Assembly (NCBI GenBank): GCA_003117195.1
Contig: BDSI01000001.1
Span: 2,642,164-2,706,163, forward strand
Direction of reading: 5' to 3'
DNA: 64,000 bases
Source: Eudorina sp. 2006-703-Eu-15
Taxonomy: Eukaryota; Chlorophyta; Chlorophyceae; Chlamydomonadales; Volvocaceae
A program made the position numbers and the translations under genes. This document shows positions 45,056 to 57,202 of this stretch, piece after piece. The notes beneath the pieces were generated by a model that was given only the letters and a program-made list of their open reading frames with translations, was not told the origin of the DNA and did not search any database. Within the stretch, counting starts at the first letter, position 1, and every line of letters begins with the position of its first letter.

Positions 45056-45354
45056 CGTTACATATCTGCCGGGCCGACGCTGGCCGGGGGCGCTAACCCG
45101 CCCCATGCGGGAGACCGCCGAAGCACTCTCCCAGAGAACTGGGAGAGGGGCGAGGAGACACAGCACGGGACCACAAGGGTGCCGTGCCGTCTAGCCCCAT
45201 CTAAAACGCGCCACGAGGTCAGGCACCAAGCCAGCCTGCCTTTATAAAGCCGTGTGTGTGTAAAGAAGAAGCCCGCCCGACCCGAACCAAGGACCAATAT
45301 ACTTATCAAATTAACCTGCGTATTGGAAAACATGAAAACAGCAACCAGGCAGGC

Positions 45355-45410
<56 letters not shown>

Positions 45411-48400
45411 CACGCCCTATCCCCCCCAGCCACGCGCGCGGCGAGAGGAAGGGCGCACCCGGGGTGGGGGGCAGGGGGTAGGGGATCGCACCTGCCATGC
45501 GGCACACCTCGCACTGCGCGGTGCAGAGCTGCTGGACATCCGCGGTGGTGGAGGGCGCCTCGCGGTACGACAACTGCACGCGGTAGCTCGCCAGGCGCAT
45601 GTACTGCAGCGCGCCCGTCACGTCGTACCTGCGCCATCCCGCCCGCCAGGACACACACGCCGGAAGAGCCGCACGTGATCAACCGCATCGCCTCGACACA
45701 TGATAGGATGGGACAGGTCACAGGCACGCAGGCGGCTCCCTACACAGCATTCCTCCATTCCCCAAGTCCCGGCGACACCCCCGAAGACACCCACCCGCGG
45801 AAGACCCTCCAGGCTGCGGCGGCCAATCCGCATCTCCCCACCCACTAACGAACAGCGTTCCCATCAAGAGTCCCGACGCCGCTCACCCCATATGTAACAT
45901 GCTGCCTTCCGTCCAGCTGCTCTCGGCCACCCAGATTGCCCATATTGCCCTTCCCTCCCTCGCGAGCGCCCCCTTCGGTCGCCGGGTGCCAGTCCACCTG
46001 ATATAGCCAGGCCGCAGCTCAGGGCTCCTCCAGGCCCCCACCTACCCGCCCTCGCACCCCCCCCCCTGCCCAAAGCAACCACCCACTCACCCGCCCACCC
46101 ACCCACCTGCCAGGTCCCATGAACCTGAGCTTCTCGCTGAACCGCATCACGTCGCCCATGAAGCCGTACCCCGCCTGGCACACGAAGTGGCGCGTGGTGC
46201 CATCCGCGGCGTCCACGCGGCCGCAGTCCAGCGACAGGCGGTCCCCAAGGGCGATGTGCAGCGCGGCGGTGGTGGCGCAGCGGGAGCCGTGCAGCCTGGC
46301 GGGGAGGGGGTCGGGCAGCAAGGAGGGGGGCGGATGTGGTTAGGGTTCTTGAAAACCAAGTGGATTCACACAAGCTGGGCACTGGTGGCGTGAGGCGAGT
46401 CGGGGAGTAGAGCAACGGACTGGGACGAACAGCGGGTTGCGCTGACGGGAGGGGCAGAGGGCTGAGGAGGTGGGGTACAGGCAACTGGCGGCGGACAAGG
46501 AGAGAGTCGGGGTCGGCTTCCCCTTTTTCGGAATACACCTCGTGGGAGGTGCAGGAGTACGCCGGCCGGTGTGCCCGGTTGCATCATGCCCCCCCACCCC
46601 GGTTCAAGCTTCAAGGCCATGCGGGGGGGGACCCATAGGGCACCGGCAGCCCCGGGCGCGGCTGGTGGCTCACGTGTAGGCGACCGCGTCGGTGCTCCCC
46701 GCGGGGATGTGGCCCACGCGGATGCGGGCGGCGGTCGAGTCGCCCCGCGCCCGGCGCGCCAGCAGCCCGCTGACCACCTCCTGGGGACCCACAGGGGGAG
46801 CGGCAACCACGTAGCGGTCAGGGGCCGGGCCTGGGTCGGGGAAACAGCTGGCTGGGTGACCGGTAAGGTGGGTATGGAGGACAAGGATGGGGTAGGTTGG
46901 CTTGCGTTGGGTGGTGTGGGGTTGAACATCAGGTGTGGGTTATGACTCCGACTTGCGGTGGGCCCCAAGGTAGATGCGCACGTGCGCCTGCGCCCTCCGC
47001 AACCCGACAGCCTTCCCCCGCCCGCACTGCCGCACACCACGACATGGCCAGGCCAGGCCTGGCGGCGTCCCGCCTGGCAGCACCCCGCCTGGCAGCAGCC
47101 CGCTACGGAGGCTCGGAGCAGTGCGCAGTTCGTTACAGCTGCGGACCGGCAGTGGCCAACCCACCGGCTCAACTCCGTGATGAGCTGATGGCACAGGCCA
47201 GTGATGCACTGAGGCAACGCACCGCTCGCCCTCGACCCACAAACACGCCCATGGCGCGGGACGTGTGGCTGAGGCAACCCCACCATCCCAAACCGACACC
47301 CCCCCCTCAGGCGCGCACACCCACCCACCTGGAACAGCCCGTCCCCGCCCACCGCCACCACCCCCTGGTAGCTCGCCAGCTCCTCCGCCTTCATGTGCTC
47401 CAACGTGTCCCGAGCATGGTCCTGAGGAATTGATCGACACCGGGTTGGTTGACATCGGGTTGGTTGACACCGGGTTGGTTGACACCGGGTTGGTTGACAC
47501 GGGGTTGGTTGACACGGGGTTGGTTGACACGGGGTTGGTTGACACGGGGTTGGTTGACACCGGGTTGGTTAACATCGGGTTGCTTAACATGGGCGGGAGT
47601 TCGCGAGAGGTAAGGGCGGTTAAATCGATTTCCTCGGTGCACCGTATGTGCCACGCGCGCGCTCAACGACGCGCCTGTCGCACGAGGTCGCAGCACACAC
47701 AGCAGGACTGGGGTTACACCGCCGCATTCACAAGCGTCGGTGAGGCCCTCCAAACGCCACCGCGCTATGCGACCCGTGTACCGTGACGGAAACCCCTGGG
47801 CCCCGGGCCTGTACAATACACCGACTGGATCTTAGCTCGGGTCGTCAGCGCAGTGTCTGCAGGCCTGCCAGTGCGCTACAACCCCCGGGCCTCCTGCCGG
47901 CTCTGTCTGAGCCGCGCTTCTGGTTGGTTCGGTGCCAGCCCCAGCCTGGGCAGCCCCCGGTTGCACCCCAATGCAGGAGACCTTCGCACGGCAGGACAGC
48001 ACACGGCAATTCAGCAGTTCGGCCAACAACCCCCCATGCCACGGTGCACCTCCTGGAACCCCCCGCCTCCCGGCCCGCCCACCCCCACCCCGCCCTTCGG
48101 ACCTGCTTGGTGGTCTCGTTGACGTTGACGGTGACCCGGGCCCGCTGGAAGACCGGCGCCACCTGCCGCTCCCAGGTCACCCGGGCCAGGCGGGTGCCCG
48201 CGTAGGGGTTGATGAACACCAACAGGTTTCGCGGCCTGGCGGGGGGAGGGTGCAGAAGAGAGCATGTGGGGGACGTGGCCGGGGGTAGGGTGAGGAGTCA
48301 AGACGGACAGCCGACCAGCTCGACCGGCGGCCGGGAGATGCGGCGGGCTGGAAGGGACTCGGCAGATGGTGGGAGGACAGGCGAGCGAGGGTTACGAAGT

Positions 48401-50347
48401 GGTGAGGAAGTTCGCCGCCCTTCCGCGGACGCCCCCAACTCCTTTCACAACGCATGCACACACACCCCGGTAGCTCGGTTTCCTGATACACCCCAGTGTG
48501 GTCGCGCGTTACACCGGATCTTCGACTGTCACCCACCCGCCGCGCCCCACCTGTCCCGGATCGTCATGACCCGGTTGTTGATCGCCGCCACCCAGTCCTT
48601 GGCCAGATCCGGCGTTGCTGTGGACAGGCAGTACTCCACCAGCCGCCAGGTGTTGGGGCTGCTCGACCCCTTGCGCGCGAACGTGTACACAGCCAGGGTG
48701 TGGTCCTGGGGGACGCAGGGCCGTGGGCGACCCACCGCGAAAAGACCACGAGGGAAAGGTAACGGCGGGCAACGGTGCATGGGTGCCGCCGGAACGCGGG
48801 CAAATACCATCGAGAGTAAGTGGACAGGAGGGTGCGCGAGGGCGGTAGCGAGGAGATGGATGGGTGGGTAGGGCGGCCAGCTGGGGCTTATAAAAAGAAA
48901 AGGAAAGCCCGGCCGGGGGTGTTCAAGGCCGCATTGTCGGATCCCTCGCCCCTGGGAAGGCAAGGAGGTCGCCCTTGCCCTTGGGAGGGTTACAGCCTTA
49001 GCAGCATCCCAGCTGTGGCGGAGGGGGCCACTGCAGAGCGCGTCCTCCCTTCCCCGGATCCAATGTGATCTGCTCCGCGCCACACCCAACCGAAAGACAC
49101 CGCGCGGACCAAGCGGCGCGCCGTGGCACGCCGTTGCCACCCATGCGGCGTGCTGTTCGGCACCTGCAGCAATGCCCGCACACTAAAGGCTCGCGCGGCT
49201 TCTGCGACAGCATGAACATCGTGCCCTGCTGTGTTGCTGCCCTTATACAACAGACAACGGTGGCTCACTCCCCCCTTCGAGGACTTCATGCTTGGCTATG
49301 GCCCGTCCTCAGGAACGGGTGGTTCCCTGTTAGAGTGGGTGCGGGGTATGCTTCGGTGCACTTGTGGAGCCTGTCAGGTGGCGCGGTTTCGTTTTTGCAG
49401 TTTGCGGCGACCCGCGGGGTCCACTGTAACATGCCCTGGTATACACCGGCGATCCCGTTGGGGTCCGCTGTAACGTTCATTCATTCATGTTGAATAATAA
49501 GCAAGGTTCCGCCGTTCCCCCTGTGGGGCTTCTCCGTAAACACAATTGGGCTGGCCAGGCAGTCGCCCAAGCAGCCCACCGCCGCCCGCCCGGCCATCCA
49601 TCCATCCGGCCGGCATGGCCGGTAGACTGCAGGCTTAGGAGACCCGCCACGCTCACAACAAGTCCCCCCGTCCGCAGTTCTCAGGAAGTCCCGACCGGAG
49701 CCGCCCTACCCGTGGGCAGCATCCCGGCTTCAGCACCAGCGCCGACAGAATCTCGTCGATTGGAACTGCGCATCAGGTGGCGGCGGGGTAGGTGGGCGAG
49801 CGGGACCCAACAGACAGGGCCGGTCATTCCTCAGGACAGCGGTGCGAGGGAGTTTCACATGCGCATGGGCAGGCGCACCGGCAGCAAGCCGGGGGTATCT
49901 GTGCCGCATTGACCCGTGCCAAGAAGATCGCAGCAACTGGGAGAGATTGGACCGAACTTTATGTGGGGCGGATGTGCATCGATGCTCTTAGTTCTGGCTT
50001 GGGATAATAGGTAGCCGGTCATCATACATGGGCTGATACAAAATACACATGATCGTGCTTCAAGGCAGGCGGGGTAGGCATGTGGGTACACGCTGGCGCA
50101 CGGCGCCCCACGACAGGTGGAGGCGGAGTTGGGTGCGTCTCTGCGTCCGTCTCTGACCTGCTTTGATGAGAGAACGTTTGTCAACGCAGCAGCCTCCCAC
50201 GGGGTTGACCGGCTTCCAGGAGAGATGCGTCGGGGTGAGCTTAACTTTAACCCGGGCGCCCCGGAACGTCATAGTGGCCTCCTTCAAACACGAACCTCCG
50301 TCGTCACTGCCTGCGCGCCCCACAACGGCATTAAAGTCTGAGGCCAT
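42486..50347 (-). CDS. CERK: Ceramide kinase
   Basis: Phosphorylates ceramide to ceramide 1-phosphate at membranes. Eleven exons on the minus strand (50347-50158, 49765-49710, 48705-48551, 48235-48103, 47421-47329, 46780-46674, 46295-46107, 45628-45492, 44538-43714, 43290-43122, 42660-42486) give about 742 residues with phases matching throughout. A PH-like N-terminus (TFRGARVKVKLTPTHLSW, VPIDEILSALV) precedes the diacylglycerol-kinase catalytic domain: NLLVFINPYAGTR, VVAVGGDGLFQ (GGDG at about 203-206), GHIPAGSTDAVAY, GYGFMGDVMRFSEKLRF. The ceramide-kinase signature CX3CX2C is CTAQCEVC. The end SVWNVDGELL...LEVFARGVE is typical. A low-complexity Ala/Gly insert of over 200 residues lies inside exon 9 before EGWTSLEGEF. 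Exon 2 (56 nt) is the least certain, and another small exon could hide between 49710 and 48705. Introns hold many GT-rich repeats. Confidence 0.92.
43341..43379 (+). repeat. Dispersed AT-rich repeat, copy 2
   Basis: Matches 2271-2310: GAAAAAA, then AATAAACCCGAAGAACGAAC and CCGGG. It lies in a ceramide kinase intron. Confidence 0.6.
44722..44818 (-). repeat. GC-rich dispersed unit, diverged copy C
   Basis: ATACATATCTGACCGGGCCT, TGGCCAAGGGCTGCGAACCC and ACCGCCGAAGCACTCTCC parallel copy B at 45052-45148 in the same orientation, about 330 bp apart within one CERK intron. Confidence 0.6.
44850..45000 (-). repeat. (GT)n-linked repeat in a CERK intron
   Basis: A (GT)33 tract at 44876-44941 is flanked by GTTTTTAAAAAAGAAGCCCG and TTTTTAGAAATGCATCCCGC, then CCAATATACTTACCATATTA. 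The right flank resembles 45265-45350. Confidence 0.6.
45024..45148 (-). repeat. GC-rich dispersed unit with (GT)n, copy B
   Basis: Reverse complement of copy A at 32343-32513: (GT)14 then GAATCGTTACATATCTGCCG and CGCTAACCCGCCCCATGCGG, then CCGCCGAAGCACTCTCC. It is the best match in the window. Confidence 0.75.
45255..45409 (-). repeat. (GT)n-linked repeat, second copy
   Basis: AAGAAGCCCGCCCGACCCGA, CCAATATACTTATCAAATTA, ACCTGCGTATTGGAAAACAT and (GT)26 at 45357-45409. The first three blocks match those at 44867-45020, which indicates a local duplication. Confidence 0.65.
47436..47585 (-). repeat. 15-bp minisatellite x10 at a CERK splice acceptor
   Basis: Ten copies of GACACCGGGTTGGTT (plus strand) with few changes. 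On the minus strand the array ends 14 nt before the acceptor of the exon 47421-47329, so it forms that intron's 3' end. Confidence 0.95.
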
Positions 50348-51095
50348 CCCTGGACATAGACCCTAGTATCAACACGGCTGCCAAGCTGCCATGGAGGTTG
50401 CAAAATCCAACGTCGTTGCAACCCTGCCTAACAACTCAGTTACCCATCTCACTTGGAGCAGGCAGTAACGCAGCATTAATTGGATTCCTGCAAACAGCAA
50501 TGCCAAAAAGAGAAGGAATTGTCACACACGGTAGGATGTTATTCCATTTATATGATAACGCTCAACACTTCCATAACTTACTGGCAATTATCCCTACTGG
50601 CAGCTGTCCGCTGCTGGACTTGCTCGTTCGCGAGGCGTGAGTTGACTGAGCTGACCGTTGGTGCAATTGGCGAAACGATAGGCTGGTCTGTGGAGGTAAC
50701 GTTGACGGTATCAATCCATGGCGCCTGCACATCGCAGTCACTGCCTTGCCTCTTGTGGCGTGGCGCTTTTGACACTCGGAAATCCATTTTGATAAGCTTG
50801 CAACATATACTGTCAAGAGATTAAAACCGTATCATGACCAACCCTGCCATATGAAATGCTGGTATGCAACCGCATATGTTGGGGACCAAATCTTGAAATC
50901 GTTGGGCAATCGGAGGTGGTTATACGGCATTGCAACGGTTGCCGGTTGCCAAGTTGCATGGTGGCCAGTTGATCAAGCGTAATTAGGACTCTTTAAGAGT
51001 CAGCTACGATTAAGCATATGGCGGAGTAGCGAAACCAATAGTGTTGCTTTAGTGATTTCTTTAACTGCCGAAAGCTCCTGTTCATAGCACACGCA
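50348..51095. promoter_or_regulatory. Divergent intergenic region between CERK and the SET gene
   Basis: 748 bp between the two start codons, AT-richer than both flanks. It should hold both promoters. No specific element was recognised. Confidence 0.45.
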
Positions 51096-54000
51096 ATGGA
51101 GTTCCCGACATGGCTGAGGGACAAGGGTGGGAAAATTCACCAGGAGCTGGACCTTTTCCGCACTTTGGCCAGCGGCGATAGGGGTGTCGTTGCCAACGGC
51201 GACATAGCCGAGGGCGAGCTCTTGCTTCTGCTGCCGATAGACTGCGCATTGTACATTCCAACTGAAGAGGAATATAACAAGTGAGCTTGTGGATGCCGAG
51301 CGCATCGCTGTGCCTGTCCTATCGGCGGCGGCTTCCGAGCGATATGCCGCATGCCGTTCAGGGCCTCTGCTGTCGTCCATGTTATGATACATTTTGGTAC
51401 CTTGTTTCGGGGCATCAATAAGGGGAGAGGACACAATCAGTTGCTTGCCGTACAAACCTCGCTGACATGGCACGTCCTCGCACCCTCAGCCGGTCCACTC
51501 TCTCCCACCGACGGCGCAGTCCTATCACACCCAATCTCCACACCTCGAGACGTTTTTCACGCTCCGTTGCGAAGCCCACCTCATAACCGAACCTACGGAG
51601 TGCCAGCAATTCCCGTGCTCCTTGGGAGGGCACGGAGAAGTACATCTGTGCTTTCTCTGAACTGGGTCTGCACCATTTCTTCTCCTTCTACCCACCCACC
51701 CACGCCAAAACCCCCCAGACGGCCCGACACCTTCCCGGAAGCCGTGCGGTACCTCCGCGGGGCCCATCCGGGTCTGAGCCCCTTCCTGGCCACCACCCTC
51801 GCGCTCATGTCGGAAGTGGCCCGTGGGTCGGCGTCTCCCTGGGCCGCCTACGTGGCCACCCTGCCGCCCAGCTGCCCCGACTGCCTGCTCAACTGGACTG
51901 AGGATGACAAAGCGGATCTGGAAGGTGGGCGGGTGGGTGGGTGGGTGCTGATCGACTTCGGTTAGCCTCCAGCCAAGGAGTGCCGCACGATGTGCCGGCG
52001 CACGCGCCCGACGGTCGTCTGCTCCGCAGTGGGCCCCGGGGCTGCAGAGCCCCCTCACCATGTCCCCAGGAGGTTCCCTCGCTCGCATCGCGTGCGATCG
52101 CATCCGATCCCTACCACCTGCGGTGCCAACCGCCGGGTCCATGAATCTGCCAAGCCCTCCTGCGCCAGCTGCCGGCTGCGCGCACCGCACCCGCACCCGC
52201 ACCCGCACCCGCACCCGCACCCGCACCCGCACCCGCACCTCGACCTTCCGACCACCACCTGCAGCCGCCTCATCGCGACTGCGGCTCCCCCCGCTGCGCA
52301 TACGAGCCCCCAACTACCGTCCGCCGTCCTGCCCTGCGCCGGCGGCCCCCCTTTCCCTGTCCCCCAACGTCCATTAAGGTTCCATTCCTCGGCCCTGCCC
52401 CCCTCAGGCACATCCCTGGAGCAGTCGGGCCCCGATCCCGCCGCCGACGTGTACCGCCGCCACGTGGCGCCCATCCTGGCTGCCAGACCGGACCTGTGGC
52501 CGGGGCTCGGCAAGGCGGAGTCGGAGGGGGCGGCCGGGCTGGCGGCCTTCGTGGGGGCGGCGAGCCTGGTGCAGAGCCGGGCCTTCCACTTGGAGGCGGA
52601 GAACTGGGTGTCGGGCGCCAAGGAGGTGTGCGGAGTGGCGTGAGGAGGCCCCTGGGGCCCAGGGGGGGGCGGGCAGCGGAGGGGAGCAGGGTTGGCGTGT
52701 GCCGTACCGCGGGTGCCGGGATGTGTGCGGGTGGGTTGAGTCTGAGTTCGGATGGTGTGTAAGGGACGTGGGGGGTGATGTGGGTGAGGGCGGGAGGCTG
52801 AGAGGCAGGGTGAGCGTGAGGCGGCGGAGACGCTGCAGGCGTTGAGCGGGGCGGAGGCGCGTGGCGCGGTGTGGCTGGGACAGGCGCAGGATGTAACGGT
52901 GTCGGCGCCATTGGGGATAAGGTATCGGGGATGAGGCTCTCCCGCCACAACACACTTCGGGCGCCCCTTCGGGGACCCTCCCCGCTGCTGCGCCCGGGGG
53001 AGACACACCAAGGCGCCAAGACCTGACCAAGCCCACTCTGTCCGACAGGAAACGATACCAAGCGACAGCTCTCTGCCTGATTGCAGTTGCGCTCGTTGCC
53101 CGATCACCCAACTGGCCTCGCCTGACCCGATCTCGGCCTCGTTGTCCCTTGCCGCCACTCTGGATGCAACCAGCCACCACCCTCTCACCGACACAGCATC
53201 CCCCAACCCCCAACCCCCAACCCCCAACCCCCAACCCCCAACCCCCAACCCCCAACCCCCGCAGATCTCCAAGCTGGAGGACGGCGGCACGCAGGTGTTC
53301 CTGCTGCCGGGGATAGACATGATCAACCACTCGCACAACCCAGCCCGCCGCAACGCCCACCTGGAGCGGCTCAACTGGACGCAGGCGGCGGCGGCGAAGC
53401 TGCTAGACGCGGCGGCGGCATCGGCGGACACGGCGGCGTCGGGCGCGGCGGCGGCGCCGGGGGCCTTGGGGGCCTTCTTCGTCATGCGAGCAGGCAGGGC
53501 GACTGGGGGCGGGGCGGGGCGGGGCGGGGCGGGGCGGGGCGGGGCGGGGCGGGGCGGGGCGGGGCGGGGCGGGGCGGGGCGCGTGTGTGGGCATGCGGGG
53601 GGGGAGGGGGAGGGGGAGGAACCCATCCGCCGCGTGTTTGTGGGTTTGTGGGTCGGGGGGGATAGCGCCTCGGGGCTTCGTGAAGGCCCTCCCGCCCTCC
53701 GTCCCGCCCATCCTCCGGGCGCTGGCCCGCTGCACCACTCCCGGCACGCCCCGTCCACACCCGTCCGGGACAAGCCCGAGGAGGAGGCGTCGGCAGTGTC
53801 GCCGGAAACGGCCCTCGCCGTGCACCACCTTGCCCGACACACGAGTCAGCCCCACACCTCGACATCAAACACTCCTTCCTTTGGTACGCGGCACCAGTAG
53901 CTACGGAATCACGAAGGGCCGGGAGCCTCAAACCCAGCGCGTGGCCACAGGACCACGCGGGCGTGGGGATCCCATGTGTTGAATGAGAAGCCCACCCAGA

Positions 54001-57000
54001 ACCACCCAGGCCCGTGTGTGGAGACCACCGCGGTGCGCTATGTAGTCCGGGTGGTACCCCCGACCACAGCCGCCCATGCAACTCCCCCCCTATGAAGCAC
54101 CCGCACTCGGCCCGGCCGCCACACGCCCGCAGACAAGCCCATCAAGGCGGGGGAGGAGGTACTGCATACGTACGGCAACCTGTCGGACGCGCAGCTGCTG
54201 CAGACGTACGGCTTCCTGGACAGCGAGGACGACTTCCGGCCGCAGGCCGCGGAGGGGCCGTCGCCCAAGAAGCGCGCCAAGACAGAAGCAGCAGCCGATG
54301 CCGCCGCCGATGCCGGCGGCGGCGTGTACCGCAACCCGTACAACGCGGCGTTGGTCCCCTGGTCGGTGGTGGAGGAGGTGTGCACGGGGCTGCTGCGGTC
54401 CATGGACCAGGCCCCGCCCGCGGCCCTCCAGCGCGCCAAACAGGACTTCCTGGCGGCCTGCGGGGTGCTGCAGCCGGCGGCGCCCGAGTCCACTCAGTTT
54501 GTGCTGCTGGCCCGGGAGCCGCTGCCCGACGAATTGATGACCGCGGTGCAGGTGCGTGGGCCGTGGGCCGGCGGGTCGGAGGTATCGGGCCGGCCCAATG
54601 ACCAACCCGTGGCTCACCGCCAATGACCCACGGGTCACAGTGGGCCGTCGTCGTTTGCACTGCTCCGAGACGGGATGGGGACCGGCGGGTGGGCGCTTTG
54701 GGATGGGATGCAACCCGAAGGGGTCCTGGCGGCTTTCCCGAGCTGCTGCTGCTGCTGTTGCTGCCGCTGCTGCCGCTGTACGGGTAGGGGTACGGGTAGG
54801 GGTACGGGTACGCGGCTGAGCGGGACCGTAGTCAGGAGCTGGGTGCTCGGACGCCGGGCACCAGTACGCCGTTTGTATCAGGGCCGCTGCAGCGGCGCGC
54901 TCCAGGAATCTGCCCAGCGCGCTAGTCTGTTCTGCCAGTGACCTGACCCGTGGGTCGGCCTCTGCGCATCCGCGGCGGCGACGCGCAGGTGCTCCTGATG
55001 ACCAAAGATGAGTTCCATGAACTGCGGCGGGAGTTCCTGGGCAGCGGCCCGGAGAAATCCGGCGGCGGCAAGGGCAGCAGCGGGAAGGGCGGCGGCGCGG
55101 CCAAGGGTAAGGCCGGGAAAGCCAAGGCGGGAAAGGCGGGGGGTGCGGCGGGCGGCGCCGGCGGCGAGGCGGCCGCCGGGTCGGCGTCCGCGCCGGCGGC
55201 GGAGGGCGGGCCAGCGGTCCCCAAGCTGGCGCTGGGGACAACGCTGCTGGAGGAGGATGAGGACTTTGCGGAGATGGCCTGCATCACGTCGCTGCAGGTA
55301 CCGGGGGGGGGGCGCTGGGGCCTAAAAATGAAAAGAGAAAAGGAACCCAGAAAGGGGGGTGGGCGCACGCACCCTGGAGCTTGAGGGGCGGCCCGCGCAC
55401 GCGGGCCGACCTCGTCACTGACCCGTAACTCGACGGACACCGTACCCACCCCACGCCCCAGGGCCCCACCCAGGGCCGCTGATCGCCGCCCGCTTACTGC
55501 ACCATACTCGGCGGCCTCTTTCCCCGCCACCTTTTTGTGACGTGACCGGGACTAGGTCCTACTGCCAGCACCGGTCTTGCCCGGACTGCTTTAGGCCGCT
55601 ACTTGGCCGCTGGACCGTGGTTCATCAATCTTGCCGTGCATGTCCCGTACTGCCGCTGACTTACGAGATAGGTCCTGGAGGCCTGCCTGGAGCGCTACCC
55701 CAGCAGCGTCAAGGAGGACGTGCGGCGCCTCAAGAACCCGCAGTGCACTGGTCGGGAGCGGCTGGCGGTGCGGGTAGGTCCGGGTGAGGGGAGGAAGGGC
55801 GGTGCGATGGTAAAGACGTGCGACGGGCTCGTGGGAAGGGGGTTGGGGAGCAGCACTTTGTCTGCGCCGCTCTGCGCTGCGCGGTTTGGTGTCTGACTGC
55901 CTGTGTCCTTGCCACCGAGCAGAAGCGGCATCGGCCGTCCCCGGGGGGCACGGCATCACATGGGGCAGCTCCGCTGCCGTCATCGTCGCGGGGGAGATAT
56001 ACGGTTGCGCTACTGGGACGTTCAAACTTGAACCTTGCTCCGTCCGGCAGTCGGCGTATTTTGTACGGTTTGGGCAGCTTCTGTTTTCAATTCTTCCTCC
56101 TCCGGCTCTGCCAGGTCCGTCTCGGGGAGAAGGACGTGCTCCAGCTGGCCAAGAAGGCGGTGGTGGACCTGATGAGGCGGTTGAGGGACGGCGCCGCGGG
56201 GTGAGGTCGTGACGGGCAGGGGCGGGGGCGGGGCCGCGGCAAACAGCGTCTGGTACTCGGTGCGGGGACGCACCGCTGCGATTTCGCAACGGCGCTTTCA
56301 GCGGGAGGGAAGGGGAATAGGACATTGGTAGACATATTAGGGGAAGGGAAGGGAGAGGAGGGGAGTTAACGCGCGGGACACGAGCGGATGTGCGGAGATC
56401 GGGTGACGGGGTACGGTTCTTGTATCTTGTTCCAGGCGGCAGGGCAGACTCTAGGGGTTCTCTGTTGCACGACACGCGGTGTCGCGCCTGCGTGACGGTG
56501 CGGTGCGGCTGCAGGGGCGACGGCGGCAAAGGAGAGGCCAAGGGCGATGCGGAGGAGCAGCAGCAGGAGGAGGCCGCGGCGACGGCGGCCGGGAGGCGGC
56601 CCGCGTCGAGGAAGCGGCGGCGGGGCTTGGGCGCGGCGGCGGAGGATGGTGACGGGGAGGCCGCGGAGAGCAGCGGCGGCGAGGAGGGCGAGGACGAGGA
56701 GCCGGCCGAGGGCGAGGAGGACGACGGGTTGCTGATGGGGAGTGATGACAGCGAGAAGGTGCGAGAAGGCGTCAAGCGGTAGGGGCACCACGCCTTTTTT
56801 GCTGAGGAGCACCGGGACCCATAACAAGCAGGGAGATCTAGTACCGTACCGCAGGTGTGAAGCAGCTGTCCACAGGTGCCGTGTCGCTGATGTCCGTCAG
56901 CTCGACGGCGGGTGGGGGTCGAGGAACGCGCAGCGGCGGCCAACGGTCCCTGCCCCTGCTGGATGGGTGTGTGTGTGTGTGTGTGCGGGGGGGGGGTGTG

Positions 57001-57202
57001 CCTGTGGCGCTGCCGGAGCCGTCCGTCGCATGCCCGCCCGCGCTGCTTGGGTCTTTGCCTAGGTGCGACTACGGTATCTTTTCGCATGATGTCTGCCGTA
57101 CCGTATGTGGTGCAGGTGGGGTACGGCGCGGAGGACTACGACGACGGCCCCGGCGAGGCGCACGACCGCGGCGGGGCGCACGAGGCGCCCAAGGAGGACT
57201 GA
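51096..57202 (+). CDS. SET-domain protein lysine methyltransferase (SETD6/RKM-like)
   Basis: Belongs to the Rubisco-LSMT/SETD6/RKM class, which methylates lysines on non-histone proteins. Ten exons (51096-51280, 51719-51924, 52408-52625, 53265-53493, 54133-54551, 54989-55297, 55672-55773, 56115-56200, 56515-56758, 57116-57202) give about 694 residues. The SET start is LASGDRGVVANGDIAEGELL. The core has VFLLPGIDMINHSHNPARRN (NHS at about 224-226) and IKAGEEVLHTYGNLSDAQLL followed by QTYGFL, the cofactor-binding and catalytic Tyr region. The C-terminal helical substrate domain is split by Lys/Gly/Ala-rich inserts, and the protein ends in an acidic tail (EEGEDEEPAEGEEDD). Intron 4 must use a GC donor (CAG then GCAGGG) to join FFVMRA to DKPIKAGEE in frame. 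If the GTGAGG donor at 56201 is not used, the protein would end at the TGA there. The substrate is unknown. Confidence 0.85.
52187..52239 (+). repeat. (CACCCG)n hexamer repeat in SET intron 2
   Basis: About nine hexamer copies. The same hexamer occurs in coding frame at 4590-4660. Confidence 0.9.
53200..53260 (+). repeat. (CCCCCAA)n tract forming a splice acceptor
   Basis: About nine copies, ending at the GCAG acceptor of the SET exon at 53265, where it takes the place of a normal polypyrimidine tract. Confidence 0.95.
53506..53580 (+). repeat. (GGGGC)15 repeat at an intron start
   Basis: Fifteen exact copies beginning 12 nt after the inferred GC donor of SET intron 4. G-runs of four make quadruplex formation likely in DNA or transcript. 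Confidence 0.95.

Noticed and set aside
47430..47600. Repeat protein with GLVDT units, or a CRISPR-like array
   Set aside because: Direct 15-bp repeats without unique spacers, inside an intron of ceramide kinase on the other strand.
53200..53260. Telomere-like repeat
   Set aside because: CCCCCAA differs from the green-algal CCCTAAAA telomere unit and is placed exactly at a splice acceptor.
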